64,000 nt of DNA from Hexactinellida sp. DTS-2022 (taxonomy: Eukaryota > Porifera > Hexactinellida): assembly GCA_028753945.1 (NCBI GenBank), contig JAPNXP010000002.1, positions 992,001 through 1,056,000 on the forward strand, read 5' to 3'. Both the position numbers and the translations under genes were made by a program. Below are positions 1-9,405 of this stretch, one piece after another. The notes below the pieces were generated by a model. It made no database searches and was not told where the DNA came from. It worked only from the letters and a program-made list of their open reading frames with translations. Every line of letters starts with the position of its first letter. Position 1 is the stretch's first letter.

Positions 1-21
1 AAACATAGCTATTTACAAACA

Positions 22-1233
22 TCAGCTATCAACTACGTTTTTTACCAAGCACCTAATCTGCTCGTAGGCCCCAGCAGAGAACCAGCCGGTCTCCTTAGTG
101 CAGACAGTCTCGCTCCCGTCCGTAGACGCTATCAGCTGTCGCACCGACTCTATCTCTATGTCGATCAGCTGGTAGCACAGCCTGGCAGTGTGGACAGCCG
201 ACTCAGCTGTGAGGATATACGACCTGGGGTCCCGCACGTACTCGGGCACCGCGCGGCTATTCGCACTCTCCCTGCTCACAGCCTCGTCGGTGAGACTGCT
301 GGTGAAGCTGTAGTCAGAAGCCTGCAGGGCCCTGGAGCGGGCGTGTCTCACGCGAGCCAACTTGCACTCCACGCCCTGGTACCACTTGTACTTGGGGTGC
401 AGGCGAGGGTCAATGCCGAACTTAATCCAGCTGAACTTCCACGGCCCGGTCGAGAAGTGGTACGCCACGTGCGAAAGCGCGGACCGCAGGCTGCCCGAGT
501 CGGCGCCGGTCTTGCAGTTAAGCGCCGCGCGGCTCCAGACGGGCCTCTCCTCGAAGAGAGCCTCGAGAATCGGGAGCAGTCGCTCCTTGGTGCGGGCCCG
601 CTTGCTGGGCGCGTCCGGGACGCTGGCCTCCTCGAAGGGGAGCCCGTGAGTGCGGCCGAAGCTCCTGACCCGCCCCGAGAGCTCCTTGTCCGAGGGCTTG
701 AACTGGAGGTGCGCCCAGTCCAGCTTCGGGTTGGAAGCGGGAAGGGCGAAGAAAGGAATTTCGCACTTAAGCTGAGAGCTGTCGATAAGCGTGTTGTACG
801 GATTGTAATCGTCAAGCGCGAATTTAGAGGGCAGGGGGTGCAGGGCGGGGGATAGGAACTGGAAATCGAACGGACGCTTGAATTTATACAACGTCTCTAC
901 TACACCTACGCATTCTATAATGCAGTTATTGTTATCCGAGTGTTTTCTGGGGATTTTAACTTTGATAAGCAAAGCAGCGCAACTGGTTGGATCTGCAAAT
1001 GCAGGCTTTGAATGCGAATCGCCCGGACGGAACCTGAAAGGGAGTTTGTCTTCCTTGTTAGCGAATATCTCATTTCTCTCCTCTGCACTATAGCCCAGCA
1101 TTGGCAAGTACTTAGACAAATCTCTGACGATGCAAGGACTCTTCACGACTATTAGTTTAGTTGAGTTTATGTTGAATCTGATGAGAGAATCGGTTATTTG
1201 TAGCTCAGAAGTGTTAGTGGCACTGTCTGCCAT
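22..1233 (-). CDS. GTF3C5: General transcription factor 3C subunit 5 (TFIIIC, tau95/Sfc1 family)
   Basis: Single-exon, 403 aa, ATG at 1233, TGA at 22. The family forms part of the TFIIIC tauA module that binds the A box of tRNA genes and recruits TFIIIB for RNA polymerase III. The N-terminal half (about residues 28-125) matches the beta-barrel dimerisation region, beginning with a VVKSPCIV-like strand. The C-terminal half has the family signature: RPVWSR at 230-235, then VAYHFSTGPW and KFGIDPR at about 256-277, followed by a YQ-x-V-x-C-K segment. It is shorter than vertebrate GTF3C5 (about 520 aa), mainly because the acidic tail is missing. No intron is needed. Its stop lies 22 bases from the window edge, so the downstream neighbour is not seen. 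Identification rests on motif recall. Confidence 0.9.
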   Translation of the reverse strand: MADSATNTSELQITDSLIRFNINSTKLIVVKSPCIVRDLSKYLPMLGYSAEERNEIFANKEDKLPFRFRPGDSHSKPAFADPTSCAALLIKVKIPRKHSDNNNCIIECVGVVETLYKFKRPFDFQFLSPALHPLPSKFALDDYNPYNTLIDSSQLKCEIPFFALPASNPKLDWAHLQFKPSDKELSGRVRSFGRTHGLPFEEASVPDAPSKRARTKERLLPILEALFEERPVWSRAALNCKTGADSGSLRSALSHVAYHFSTGPWKFSWIKFGIDPRLHPKYKWYQGVECKLARVRHARSRALQASDYSFTSSLTDEAVSRESANSRAVPEYVRDPRSYILTAESAVHTARLCYQLIDIEIESVRQLIASTDGSETVCTKETGWFSAGAYEQIRCLVKNVVDS

Positions 1234-2031
1234 TGTACTAGCGAAATGGGTGATATTTGTATACTATTCCAAATAGGTGTGAAATAACACGAATATATTT
1301 TGTTGAGGTGGTCTTGAAAATCTGTTATTTTACATGATACCAGTATATACCATTAGAAGTTAGAAAAAGAGTAATAAAACCCAAAAATATTAGGTGATAT
1401 GTTGTACTAAACATTAATAAATAATATCATATAACATACTACATAGAAATTATACTTATCCATAGTAGAAATAACCACATACCATAACCAATTACTTATG
1501 TGTTACGTTAGTACTGTACTAGCTCGTATAGCTCGATTTCTCGGCAGTTTTCGCGCTCCTAAACGCAAACATCTCCCAATTTATACTCCTATAGGCGTAT
1601 GGTGCGCTCCTGGATATAAAACCCTGGCCGTTCAATATTTCACAGAATTTACGGATTACAGTTTGGCTTTATATTTCAGTTAATTAATAGGGTTACCTCG
1701 GACCAAAGTGACCCAATTAAAACTAACCTTTTAGGCGTACAAAATGCATACTCTAGTGACCTTAGGGGTGTTCAATTCTAGTCCTGTATAAGACCCTGGT
1801 TGAACCAATTAATTAATTAGTGAATAACCCAATTAACTTGTGGCTTTATTGTGTAGTTTAGTAATTCAAACAACGAATAATGTATTTTGAAGGAATCAGC
1901 CCACAATAAATACAAATAAATTACATTTGAGTTTTCGCTGTTACAGCGGTAAGCATGCTTTATTGGTAAAGTAGTTCAGTGAAATTCAAGTTAATTTGAA
2001 AAATAAACATCTAAAATATAAGAAAATTGTG
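1234..2031. other. Intergenic, with two fragments of a hAT-type repeat
   Basis: AT-rich spacer without a credible gene. Roughly 1530-1633 is an inverted partial copy and 1715-1797 a direct partial copy of the repeat seen complete at 25066-25258. Both carry the GTATAAxACCCTG-like end and the CCTTTTAGGCGTACAAAAT block. A 61-codon plus ORF here (1498-1683) is repeat translation. Confidence 0.55.
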
Positions 2032-2739
2032 CTATTTAACCATCTTGTAGACTACTATAGTGAACACAATCGCTGCTCCTATTGCGAATGTTGTGTAGAG
2101 AGTGAGCGCGCTGGCCGAGTAGGGGTCCGGTGTGGGCGTGGCTGCAGGGAGGGGGGGAGAGTCGACTGAGAGAAGACTTGTTAGCTTAGGAGTGTCGGGT
2201 ACAGGCGTCTCCTCTTTGTCGTTTGTGTCCTGTTCGGTGTCGGTTGACTCGTCCCCCGAACTCTCCCCCTCGATGGAGTGCCAGTTCCTGGTGTACTCCG
2301 GGACCTGTCCCTTCAGGGTCTTCTTGACCCTCTCGAGGTACTCCTCCTGCGACTCACAGCCCTCAAACTCGGAGTTCAGCGGATCGGATATCTCGGGGTT
2401 CTTGAGTAGGTACAGTAGACCCATTGCCAGGTCAGTCAGGTCGTAGCTGGCAAGCCAATCGTCAAACATCGAAAAGCAGACTGCACCGTCCTCGATGTTA
2501 GGATGGTAAATCTTAGTTTCTGACTGCACATTTGGACAGCCATCCGGGTAGTTTGAGTAGTCAGAAATCTCAAACTCGAAATGACCGTGTTTATACGGCC
2601 CATCCTTAGGCATCAGAATAATGTAAATAGTACTGAGATCGTCTTCCATCTTGTCTTGCTGTACAACGATCTCCCCGTGAGATAGCGAGGATACGTTCTT
2701 TATCAGAGCCATGAAGTCTCTCTTCCAGTCCTCAGGCAT
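2032..2739 (-). CDS. UBC-fold E2 (UBC12-like core) with C-terminal membrane anchor
   Basis: 235 aa from ATG at 2739. The ORF stays open upstream to 2817, but those 26 codons are AT-rich and end in TTCAACTACACACTAG, which looks like a splice acceptor, so I start at MPEDW. The UBC core runs from about 3 to 150 with YPDGCPNV, the HPN motif (79-81) and the candidate active Cys at 88 (GAVCFSM). The segment KIYHPNIEDG...LLYLLKNPEISDPLN resembles UBC12/UBE2M more than the UBE2J group, which lacks HPN. After an acidic, Ser/Pro-rich linker comes one hydrophobic helix (about 209-231) and a short KMVK tail, as in tail-anchored proteins. Inferred role: ubiquitin or NEDD8 conjugation at a membrane, perhaps the ER. 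An additional 5' exon is possible. Confidence 0.75.
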   Translation of the reverse strand: MPEDWKRDFMALIKNVSSLSHGEIVVQQDKMEDDLSTIYIILMPKDGPYKHGHFEFEISDYSNYPDGCPNVQSETKIYHPNIEDGAVCFSMFDDWLASYDLTDLAMGLLYLLKNPEISDPLNSEFEGCESQEEYLERVKKTLKGQVPEYTRNWHSIEGESSGDESTDTEQDTNDKEETPVPDTPKLTSLLSVDSPPLPAATPTPDPYSASALTLYTTFAIGAAIVFTIVVYKMVK

Positions 2740-2800
2740 ATTGGTGGTGGCTTCTACTTCTGTGATGGCTAGTGTGTAGTTGAATAAAATAATTAAAATA

Positions 2801-2813
2801 ATATATTTATAGT
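2801..2813 (-). promoter_or_regulatory. Possible TATA box for the E2 gene
   Basis: Minus-strand reading ACTATAAATATAT about 65 bases before the chosen ATG. If it is a promoter element, the 77-codon ORF extension up to 2817 is not coding. AT-rich surroundings make this weak evidence. Confidence 0.3.
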
Positions 2814-3434
2814 ACAAGGAAATCCCTCGTACGAATCTAAATTTAGAACTTGATTAACAAGTAGTCTATATTTAGCACATAGCACATACTCTAATTAAAT
2901 ACTTCTACCAACTGCAAACCATATATAGTTTCTAATTAGATCACTGAATGTACTAAATATAGAACATCCAACTAGTCTCAACTTTATGCCAGCGAAGCAG
3001 TAATAATAAAATCCAGATGCAAAGTGCCGAATACAAATATTTAAAAGTGCAAAGCTAGCATGACTAAGCAGTTAAATTATCTCAAACGAATTTACCATTA
3101 TTTTATGTACAAATATGAACTTTCAACAGACTATGCAACTACAAATAAATCAACTAAATCAAATGAATTTTGCAATAATTAGTCATAGACTTTTTACGTA
3201 TCTATTTTTAGAATAAGCCTGTGTTCAAAGCGAATTCTTAAGCCCACCATACGCAACAAGGTAGCAACACGGTGCAACAATGTTGCATGCAACATTTATT
3301 TTAGTGGAACATTGTTGAATGGAAATTACTTTATTACACGTGGTAAAATATTATTTAAATTCAGTAGATTTAGTACTATACATATATAATCCCAATGGAT
3401 TAGTTATTTTCCAATTAAATATTGTGGATAAAAC

Positions 3435-4020
3435 CATAGGCGCCGATCTTTGTAGGAGTGAGGTATTTCCTGGGGGGGGACAACTTTTTGGACCAATATT
3501 TTTCGACCTTGACCTTGGCCGCCCAAGGTCGAAGGTTGATTAGAAAGGTCAATTCGTTCCAAGATCGAGCGACTTGATCATTCGGAGGCCAATGATGATG
3601 CTTACTAATGGTTTAAACAAATATAGTACATTAAATTTATGGCATGGGTAATCCTTCACTCAACAGGATGCTAGCACATCAACGACCTTGTGGATCCTAA
3701 CTCTCCAGAGCCCACCAGGATAGGTACATTTACGCGTATGGTAGTATATAATCTTATATACAATCTTAGTTTTCAAATTGAAAATAGAAGCTATTCGATG
3801 TCACTTTGGGAGATCGAGTAGCTTCTATTATAAATTCCATAACAATTACAGATGATGTGAATATATTTACTTTTGCACGAATATAATTGCACAATTTATA
3901 TATTATGCGTATTCAATTTTAATAAATTTAGTTTATATATTCCCCCAGTGGACCCCCCCCCCCAGCCTTCCGACCTGGGGGGGTCCAGACCCCCCCAGAA
4001 CCCCAACATCGGCGCCTATG
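3435..4020. mobile_element. hAT-type nonautonomous element, 586 bp
   Basis: Ends CATAGGCGCCGA and TCGGCGCCTATG are perfect inverted repeats. The 8-bp flank GATAAAAC occurs at 3427-3434 and 4021-4028. An 8-bp duplication is typical of hAT transposons. No transposase ORF; G/C homopolymer runs mark the left and right subterminal parts. A truncated relative begins at 20925. Confidence 0.85.
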
Positions 4021-4201
4021 GATAAAACACACGTTGTCGTTTCAGCATTCCAAATAATAATACTTCGCAGGAAGAAATTGCATTTGATCCGTCAACGCAA
4101 ATTGAGAATCTCATTGGTAAGGATTGGATCAAAATCGAGAGACGCAAAGTGCATTTCATCAATTGACGAAATAAATTTGTCCAGTAATAACTTATATAAT
4201 A

Positions 4202-4388
4202 CAGTAGAGCCTCTGAACAACGGACACCTTGGGACCGGAACCATTGTCCGTTATTTAGAGGTTGTCCGCTATTTAGAGGTTGCTTTTCCATTAGACATAT
4301 GCTAAATAAATAAATCCGTGCCACGAGGGTTGTCCGTTATTTAGAGGTTGTCCGCTATTTGGAGTGTCCGTTATGGGAGGCTCCACTG
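4202..4388. mobile_element. pogo/Tc1-type MITE, 187 bp
   Basis: Inverted ends CAGTAGAGCCTC and GAGGCTCCACTG are flanked by TA at 4200-4201 and 4389-4390. Internal repeats read GTCCGTTATTTAGAGG. Same family as the element at 29589-30364. Confidence 0.8.
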
Positions 4389-4999
4389 TATAAGGCATAA
4401 CCATATTGGTATTCTTAGTTTGAACTGGATATTTATATATACAGTACATCCAAACCTCCCGTATACGGGCACTGTCGTCCGGAGGCTGCCCATAACTAGA
4501 ATTTACCCGGATCTTAGAAATACAATGGCTAGTACATGTGAAATCCCAAAGTGTTTAATCCATATTTTCTAGATTCATTCAAAAATAAAAAACGGTGGTT
4601 AACGGGTCTGTTTCGTGGATAATTTAAGATGTATAATATTTCTAGGAAAAGAAAATGCAGCAATACGATCAGAGTTTTTAAACCGTGCTCATTTCTGATC
4701 GAATCATAGGTGGCTTGATTAAGGGTATTGAGAAAGTAGCCAGTAAATTAAATAGATACATTAGAAAGTCATGGACATGTGAGTTCTTCAATTGGTTTGA
4801 GAAGGTGAAAGAATATATGCAAACGAAAATAATCTGAAAACATGCACTGAATTGCCATATTTTAGTGCAACATGTTGCATGCAACAACATTGCGTGCAAC
4901 AATCAACATTCCGGTGCAACTTTGTGCACGCAACATTTCAACATACATGATGTAACAATGTTGTATGTAACTTTGTTTTATCGTGTATAGTGGGCTTAA

Positions 5000-5352
5000 T
5001 GGTTCGCTAGGCAAGATTTGTCGAGAGCGTGTCATATCAAGTAAGATCATCCTTACTGAAAAATGATATAATATTATCATATTATCTAAATTATAGAATT
5101 TAATTTCCCAAAGGAACTAACACTCATTTTTAAAGTGTACAGTGCATTTTCTAGGAAAAGTAGGTTAATCATAAGGGGCATGGTTTGATCCCGAGGTTGG
5201 ACCACACAAGCTCCTATGACAGGCACTGGCCTCGTTTCTTAGTCATATTTAGAATGGTGCGACTGTAAAATACAACCCGCAATAACGTAATAAAAAAAGC
5301 TGATAAAATGTATAAAAATGCTACCAACACACAAAAGGAAGAAAATAACAAA
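5000..5352. other. Intergenic between TTAA element and BRD8 stop
   Basis: About 350 bases with no ORF, no transposon ends and no RNA gene I can support. A GGTTTGATCCC string near 5185 is tRNA T-arm-like but has no matching cloverleaf. Confidence 0.4.
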
Positions 5353-8240
5353 TTAGTTCTCCTGCAACTCAAATCTGGTTCTCTTCACCAGCCCCACCCC
5401 CTCCTCCTCGCGGGTGGCTCTCCTGGCTCTGCGCGTCTTCATGACGGAGAGTCTGCTCTCGTCATCCGCCCCCATCTCTCGCTGCTCGTGCAGCTTGAGT
5501 TGGGTGTCTATGAACGACTCTATCGACTCTACGACATCGAACAGCATTTCTTGTGCCATTGTGGTAACCACGTGATCCGATCTATTGTACATAATGGCGT
5601 TGTGGAACAGCAGCATCATGTCGCGCTGGAACTCCCTCGTGGTGCTAGTCCTGCCAGACTCTATGTTGCGCTTTATGCTGCTCAGGTCCAGTGGGAAGTT
5701 CACGATATTCCTACATGGAATTAGTAATGAGTCTCTCCTAACAGGATAACTATACAATACTCTCGCTAAACATCACAGATAAGGCGAAATATCGGTCAAA
5801 GTGCACAAAGTTTATTTAATTTCCCTAGCCTATACATATGCATTCAAATGACTCCAGTTTACACGAATTCCGGATAATTGTACGAATAAATTTCGACGGT
5901 CCCTGATGTTCGTATAAACGAGAGTCTACTGTAATATGTACATACTGTAATACAGTGGTGTTCGCCTAATAGCAAGTCGCATTTTGCACGAAATTTGCTT
6001 GCTAATAGGCGAACTTGCTATTAGGGGAACAAAAATAACATTAAATGCTCGCTTGGGGACAGAAAATACCTTGCTAATAGAGCAATTTTGCTATTAGAGC
6101 AATTGCTATTAGGCGAACACTACTGTATAGTGAATACAGTCAGGTCTGCTTATTGTTAACAATTTTTCGTCTGTTTAATATCAAAAACTTTTTTATTATG
6201 AACAATCCCCTTGGTCCCAAATTAACAACATATAGGGTTTGTATTAAGTTGAGTTCGCTTATTATGAAGTCTCTATTATCAACACAATTTTTGGTGCCTT
6301 CAATGTTCATAATAAAACAACTTAACCTGACTGTATTCAAACTTTCATCCAGACATTTAGACAAGGGGGGGGAAAGTAGAGTTTTGGGAATGTGAGGAGG
6401 GCACTTAGGATCCAAGGGGGAAAATCTCCCCCCCTAAATGAAACCCTGGTATTAAGTTTCGACATTCATTCCTAACGCTCGCACCTGTATCCAGGAGCCT
6501 CCTCGTTGGTGACTGCGTTCAGAAACACGTTGGCATACTTGTGCTGAGTGGCCTCTCTCCAGACCAGCAGGATGGCCTTGCGCCAGGTCTTGAGCCCCCC
6601 GGCGCCGGCCGCCCGCTCGATCTGAGTGAGAATGCAGTCCTTGAGTGGGAGCTTCATGAGAGAGAGGTTGTGTCGGGGCTGGGAGGGGAAGGAGAGGTCG
6701 CCTTTAGACTCCACTTCTCTGGAGGTCTCCGTGCAGCCGGGACTGCCTACATAGGTGTATGTGATATGTATATTGCATGGAGTCTTAGGTGTTAAATATA
6801 TATGCTACTACAGTTAACTCCCGTTATAACGAAGTCGGATATAACAAAATAGCTGCTTATAAAGAAATAGATTTTCCCCCAGAGCACTAAATGTATTAAT
6901 TATCATCCGCTTATAACGAATATCCGGATATAACGAAGGAATTTACAGGTCCCAAGCACTTCGTTATAACGGAAGTTTACAAGTGGATTTAATTAATTAA
7001 GTAGCTGAGATAGTGTGTAACGAATTTAACTAACAAATTTATTCAGGATATTTTATTATTGTATAAAATCAATGAAGAGTATTTACATAAAACAATAGAA
7101 ACCACGTTTTGCCAGTGCAACTTTGTAGGCGACAATATGTACTTAAGACAAATATTAATATTAATTAAGCGTGTAGAGGTGATGATTGATTGATTGATTT
7201 ATAACCTTAATCGTGTGTAGCGTACCACCAACCAATGTTGAATGAGTGGGCGTCAAGAGAGGGCGTGTGGGACCGGTCCCCCTTCCTGGGGCTGGCGGAG
7301 ACGGACGGAGGCAGCTGGGCTGTTTGTATGGTGACTATCATCGGGAGCTTTGACTTCTTATGGTCCTTATCTACAAAATATACATATTAGCATAGTTAGC
7401 AATAACTAATGATACGTATTTCCCCCTATTGTTTTTGTGAGTAAAATTTGAACTTTCTGAAAATCCCAAAAGTAACATTTAGCTGGATTTTGATGTTTTC
7501 AGTGGCAAAAACATACCAAAATTGGCTAAATCAATGCAGTTACACTTCAGTTATCAACTAAATGTTTAATTTTTATCATACAAATGCCATTATAATTGAC
7601 CTGGCGATACTCGGGGAAATACGGTATACTGTGTTTGTCTAAGGATTTAATAAGAGTATATAATGTTATAAAATGTGTAAATATAAAATGTAATATGCCT
7701 TAAAACACACTGTGAGTATGTACCGGTAGGAGTTTTATTCTTTGAGGCAGCAGACTTAGCCTTGCTCTTGTTCTTGTTACCAGACTTAGCGTCTGTTTCT
7801 GTGTTGGTTCGCATTCCTCTCTCCTCACAGAAACTCTTCAAATCAAACTCACTTCCCCTCTTCTCTATCTCGCTCAGGATATCCTCATTGTGCTCCTTCA
7901 GTCTCCCCGTCTCGATCAGCTGTTTATCCTCGCACGCCGCTAAGTACTTCTGCTTGCAGACAGCCAGCTGACTCTCTATCTCCTGCAGCCGCAGTCTCCG
8001 CAGCTCGCTAGTCAGCACCTCCCCCAGGGAGAGCTCCCCACTGGAGGCGGGCCTGTCTGCGCGCCCAGAGACCAGGGACTCGTACTCCACCCGACACATG
8101 TCGGCCGTCAGACCGGACTTGCGAGCGGCGTTCGACAGATGAGAGTCAATGACGTCATTGACAATACTCCAATCCTCCGTCCCGTGTTTCATGACAGCAG
8201 AGAGCAGATAGAGACGGGATTTAGGGCCCCAGTTAGACAT
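5353..8240 (-). CDS. BRD8: Bromodomain-containing protein 8, four exons
   Basis: Exons 8240-7724, 7370-7233, 6746-6485 and 5710-5353 sum to 1,275 nt, exactly 425 codons (424 aa). All three introns have GT donors and AG acceptors, and their phases agree (1, 1, 2). BRD8 is a subunit of the TIP60/NuA4 histone acetyltransferase complex and its bromodomain reads acetyl-lysine. Exon 1 carries the SANT-like start (LYLLSAVMKHGTEDW) and a coiled coil with many Glu/Lys. Exon 2 carries a Ser/Pro linker. Exons 3-4 carry the bromodomain: KTWRKAILLVWREA, YANVF, the APGYRNIV junction rebuilt by splicing, then PLDLSSIKRNIESG and MYNRSDH. Vertebrate BRD8 is two to three times longer; the central region is reduced. 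The ATG at 8240 is preferred because upstream codons read through hydrophobic AT-rich DNA. Introns of 774, 486 and 353 bp host small transposons. Confidence 0.92.
5953..6125. mobile_element. TA-flanked MITE in BRD8 intron 3
   Basis: Ends CAGTGGTGTTCGCCTAATAG and the inverse CTATTAGGCGAACACTACTG, flanked by TA at 5951-5952 and 6126-6127. About 173 bp, noncoding, with further internal inverted GCTAATAG blocks. Confidence 0.8.
6137..6333. mobile_element. TA-flanked MITE in BRD8 intron 3, second
   Basis: Ends CAGTCAGGTCTGC and TTAACCTGACTG, flanked by TA at 6135-6136 and 6334-6335. 197 bp, lying only 11 bases from the preceding MITE. A truncated relative starts at 23328. Confidence 0.75.
6811..6985. 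mobile_element. pogo-type MITE in BRD8 intron 2
   Basis: Begins CAGTTAACTCCCGTTATAAC after TA at 6809-6810. The right end (TTCGTTATAACGGAAGTTTAC) has decayed, so the end is approximate. Same family as 18161-18317 and 22607-22748. Confidence 0.65.
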
Positions 8241-8356
8241 TCTAACTAGCAACAGTAAGAGACACAATATGTAAGCAAACAATAATAGAATAAATTTGGA
8301 ATCCTGTCTGCTCAAACTCCGCATTAAACACGTGAACTGGACCAGGGATTCCCCGT

Positions 8357-9139
8357 CTATTTATCCGCTGCGCTTTTCATAATATTATCCTTCAGCTTGC
8401 TATCTACGAACTTATGCAGCTGCAGGCATCCCTCAATGCAGCTGTCCATCCCCTTAGCCAGCTCCAGCTGGGACAGCTGTCCCTCACAAGCCACGCCGGA
8501 CACCACATTCAGACTCGGCTGGTAGAACAGCGTCACCAGCCCCGTGTAGGCGCCCCCCGACACGTCGCTCCACACGGGGTCCATCTTAACGCTTCCGTCC
8601 GCCCTGAGCAGACAGCTGCAGCCCAGCGTGAGGTCCCACATCTCCACGCGCGCGTCCGTCAGCGCCAGACACGCGCTCAGAACCGCGGCAGTCGCCACGC
8701 TCCAGCTGTCCGTCTGCAGCAGCAGCAGACACACCTCCACCTGGGACTTGGGGTACTTGTCCAGACAGACGGAGCTCTCCAGCGCGGAGGCCAGCAGAGA
8801 GGCAAGTCGCTCCGTGTCCAGCGACAGCTGCTGTCTCGCGTTCGGCGGCCGCCGCAGAGCGAACGGACAGATGCTCACCTCGCAGACCAGTCGGCCCCGA
8901 ATGGAGAACTCGTCTCTCCGCAGCGTGCTCTCCCGCGGGCCGAACACGGAGCAGAGAATCTTGTTCTCGCCCCACTCCAGGTAGCAGGAGCCCCGCGCGC
9001 TGCTGACAGCTGACAGCTGGAAGAAGAGAGACCGGAAGTCGGAGTCCCCTCTGGGAGGGACGGGGCCCGGGGGGACAGGGTTCGTATCGAATGATCTCCA
9101 ATTGTGCGTCTGGGCAGGCTTAGAGGGACGCTTAAGCAT
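8357..9139 (-). CDS. EXOSC6: Exosome core subunit EXOSC6/MTR3 (RNase PH-like)
   Basis: 260 aa, single exon, ATG at 9139; the frame is open further but only with a TTG start, which I reject. EXOSC6 is one of six RNase PH-fold proteins forming the ring of the RNA exosome; in animals the ring is structural and not catalytic. Visible family features: FRSLFFQL start, GSCYLEWGENKILCSVFGPRE (beta core), EVSICPFALR, the QVEVCLLLLQTD strand-helix, AAVLSACLALTDARVEMWDL, and a C-terminal GxxGCLQLHKFV helix. Length is close to human (272 aa). It ends 116 bases before the BRD8 start codon on the same strand, so the two genes share almost no spacer. Confidence 0.9.
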   Translation of the reverse strand: MLKRPSKPAQTHNWRSFDTNPVPPGPVPPRGDSDFRSLFFQLSAVSSARGSCYLEWGENKILCSVFGPRESTLRRDEFSIRGRLVCEVSICPFALRRPPNARQQLSLDTERLASLLASALESSVCLDKYPKSQVEVCLLLLQTDSWSVATAAVLSACLALTDARVEMWDLTLGCSCLLRADGSVKMDPVWSDVSGGAYTGLVTLFYQPSLNVVSGVACEGQLSQLELAKGMDSCIEGCLQLHKFVDSKLKDNIMKSAADK

Positions 9140-9405
9140 TAACTCTCTATCGATCGTATAAATAGCACACAATAAACTGTACAGCTCTTAGAAGTAGATT
9201 GATATAACTATGGGATCACTCTGTATGTGTAAATTTCGTTATGTTTGTTGTTATACAAAATGTCCGTCAGTAATTAAGAAGATTAGAGCTGAACTTCAAA
9301 AGAAGATTAACCAAATAATACAGTGTAGCAATTATAAAATATAAAAGATTAAAACACACATAAGTGACTGTAGAGTAGAGGTACCTGTTATACCGCTAAA
9401 TAGCC

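Larger units (their letters stand above)
3238..4999. mobile_element. TTAA-flanked inverted-repeat transposon (piggyBac type)
   Basis: Left end TTAAGCCCACCATAC and right end GTATAGTGGGCTTAA are inverted, with a TTAA duplication at 3238-3241 and 4996-4999. Behind each end lie clusters of GCAACA/TGTTGC repeats (3256-3315 and 4865-4975). TTAA target duplication is the piggyBac hallmark. No complete transposase is seen; short open stretches at 4040-4170 and 4680-4840 (plus) may be decayed coding sequence. Two later insertions sit inside it (3435-4020 and 4202-4388), making up nearly half of its length. Confidence 0.7.

Noticed and set aside
190..855. 221-codon plus ORF opposite GTF3C5, and similar shadows at 8414-9013, 14488-14895, 16153-16785, 18998-19678 and 26349-26807
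   Set aside because: They lie antisense to or in other frames of well-supported genes in GC-rich DNA and lack any domain resemblance.
2740..2817. Signal-peptide-like start MYYKYIILIILF on the E2
   Set aside because: AT-rich, overlaps a TATA-like string and ends at an acceptor-like CTAG; more likely intron or promoter than a signal sequence.
5160..5240. tRNA-like T-arm string (GGTTTGATCCC)
   Set aside because: No acceptor, D or anticodon stems could be matched around it.
9140..9172. EXOSC6 extension from TTG at 9172
   Set aside because: Non-ATG start with no homology; the ATG at 9139 gives the expected N-terminus.
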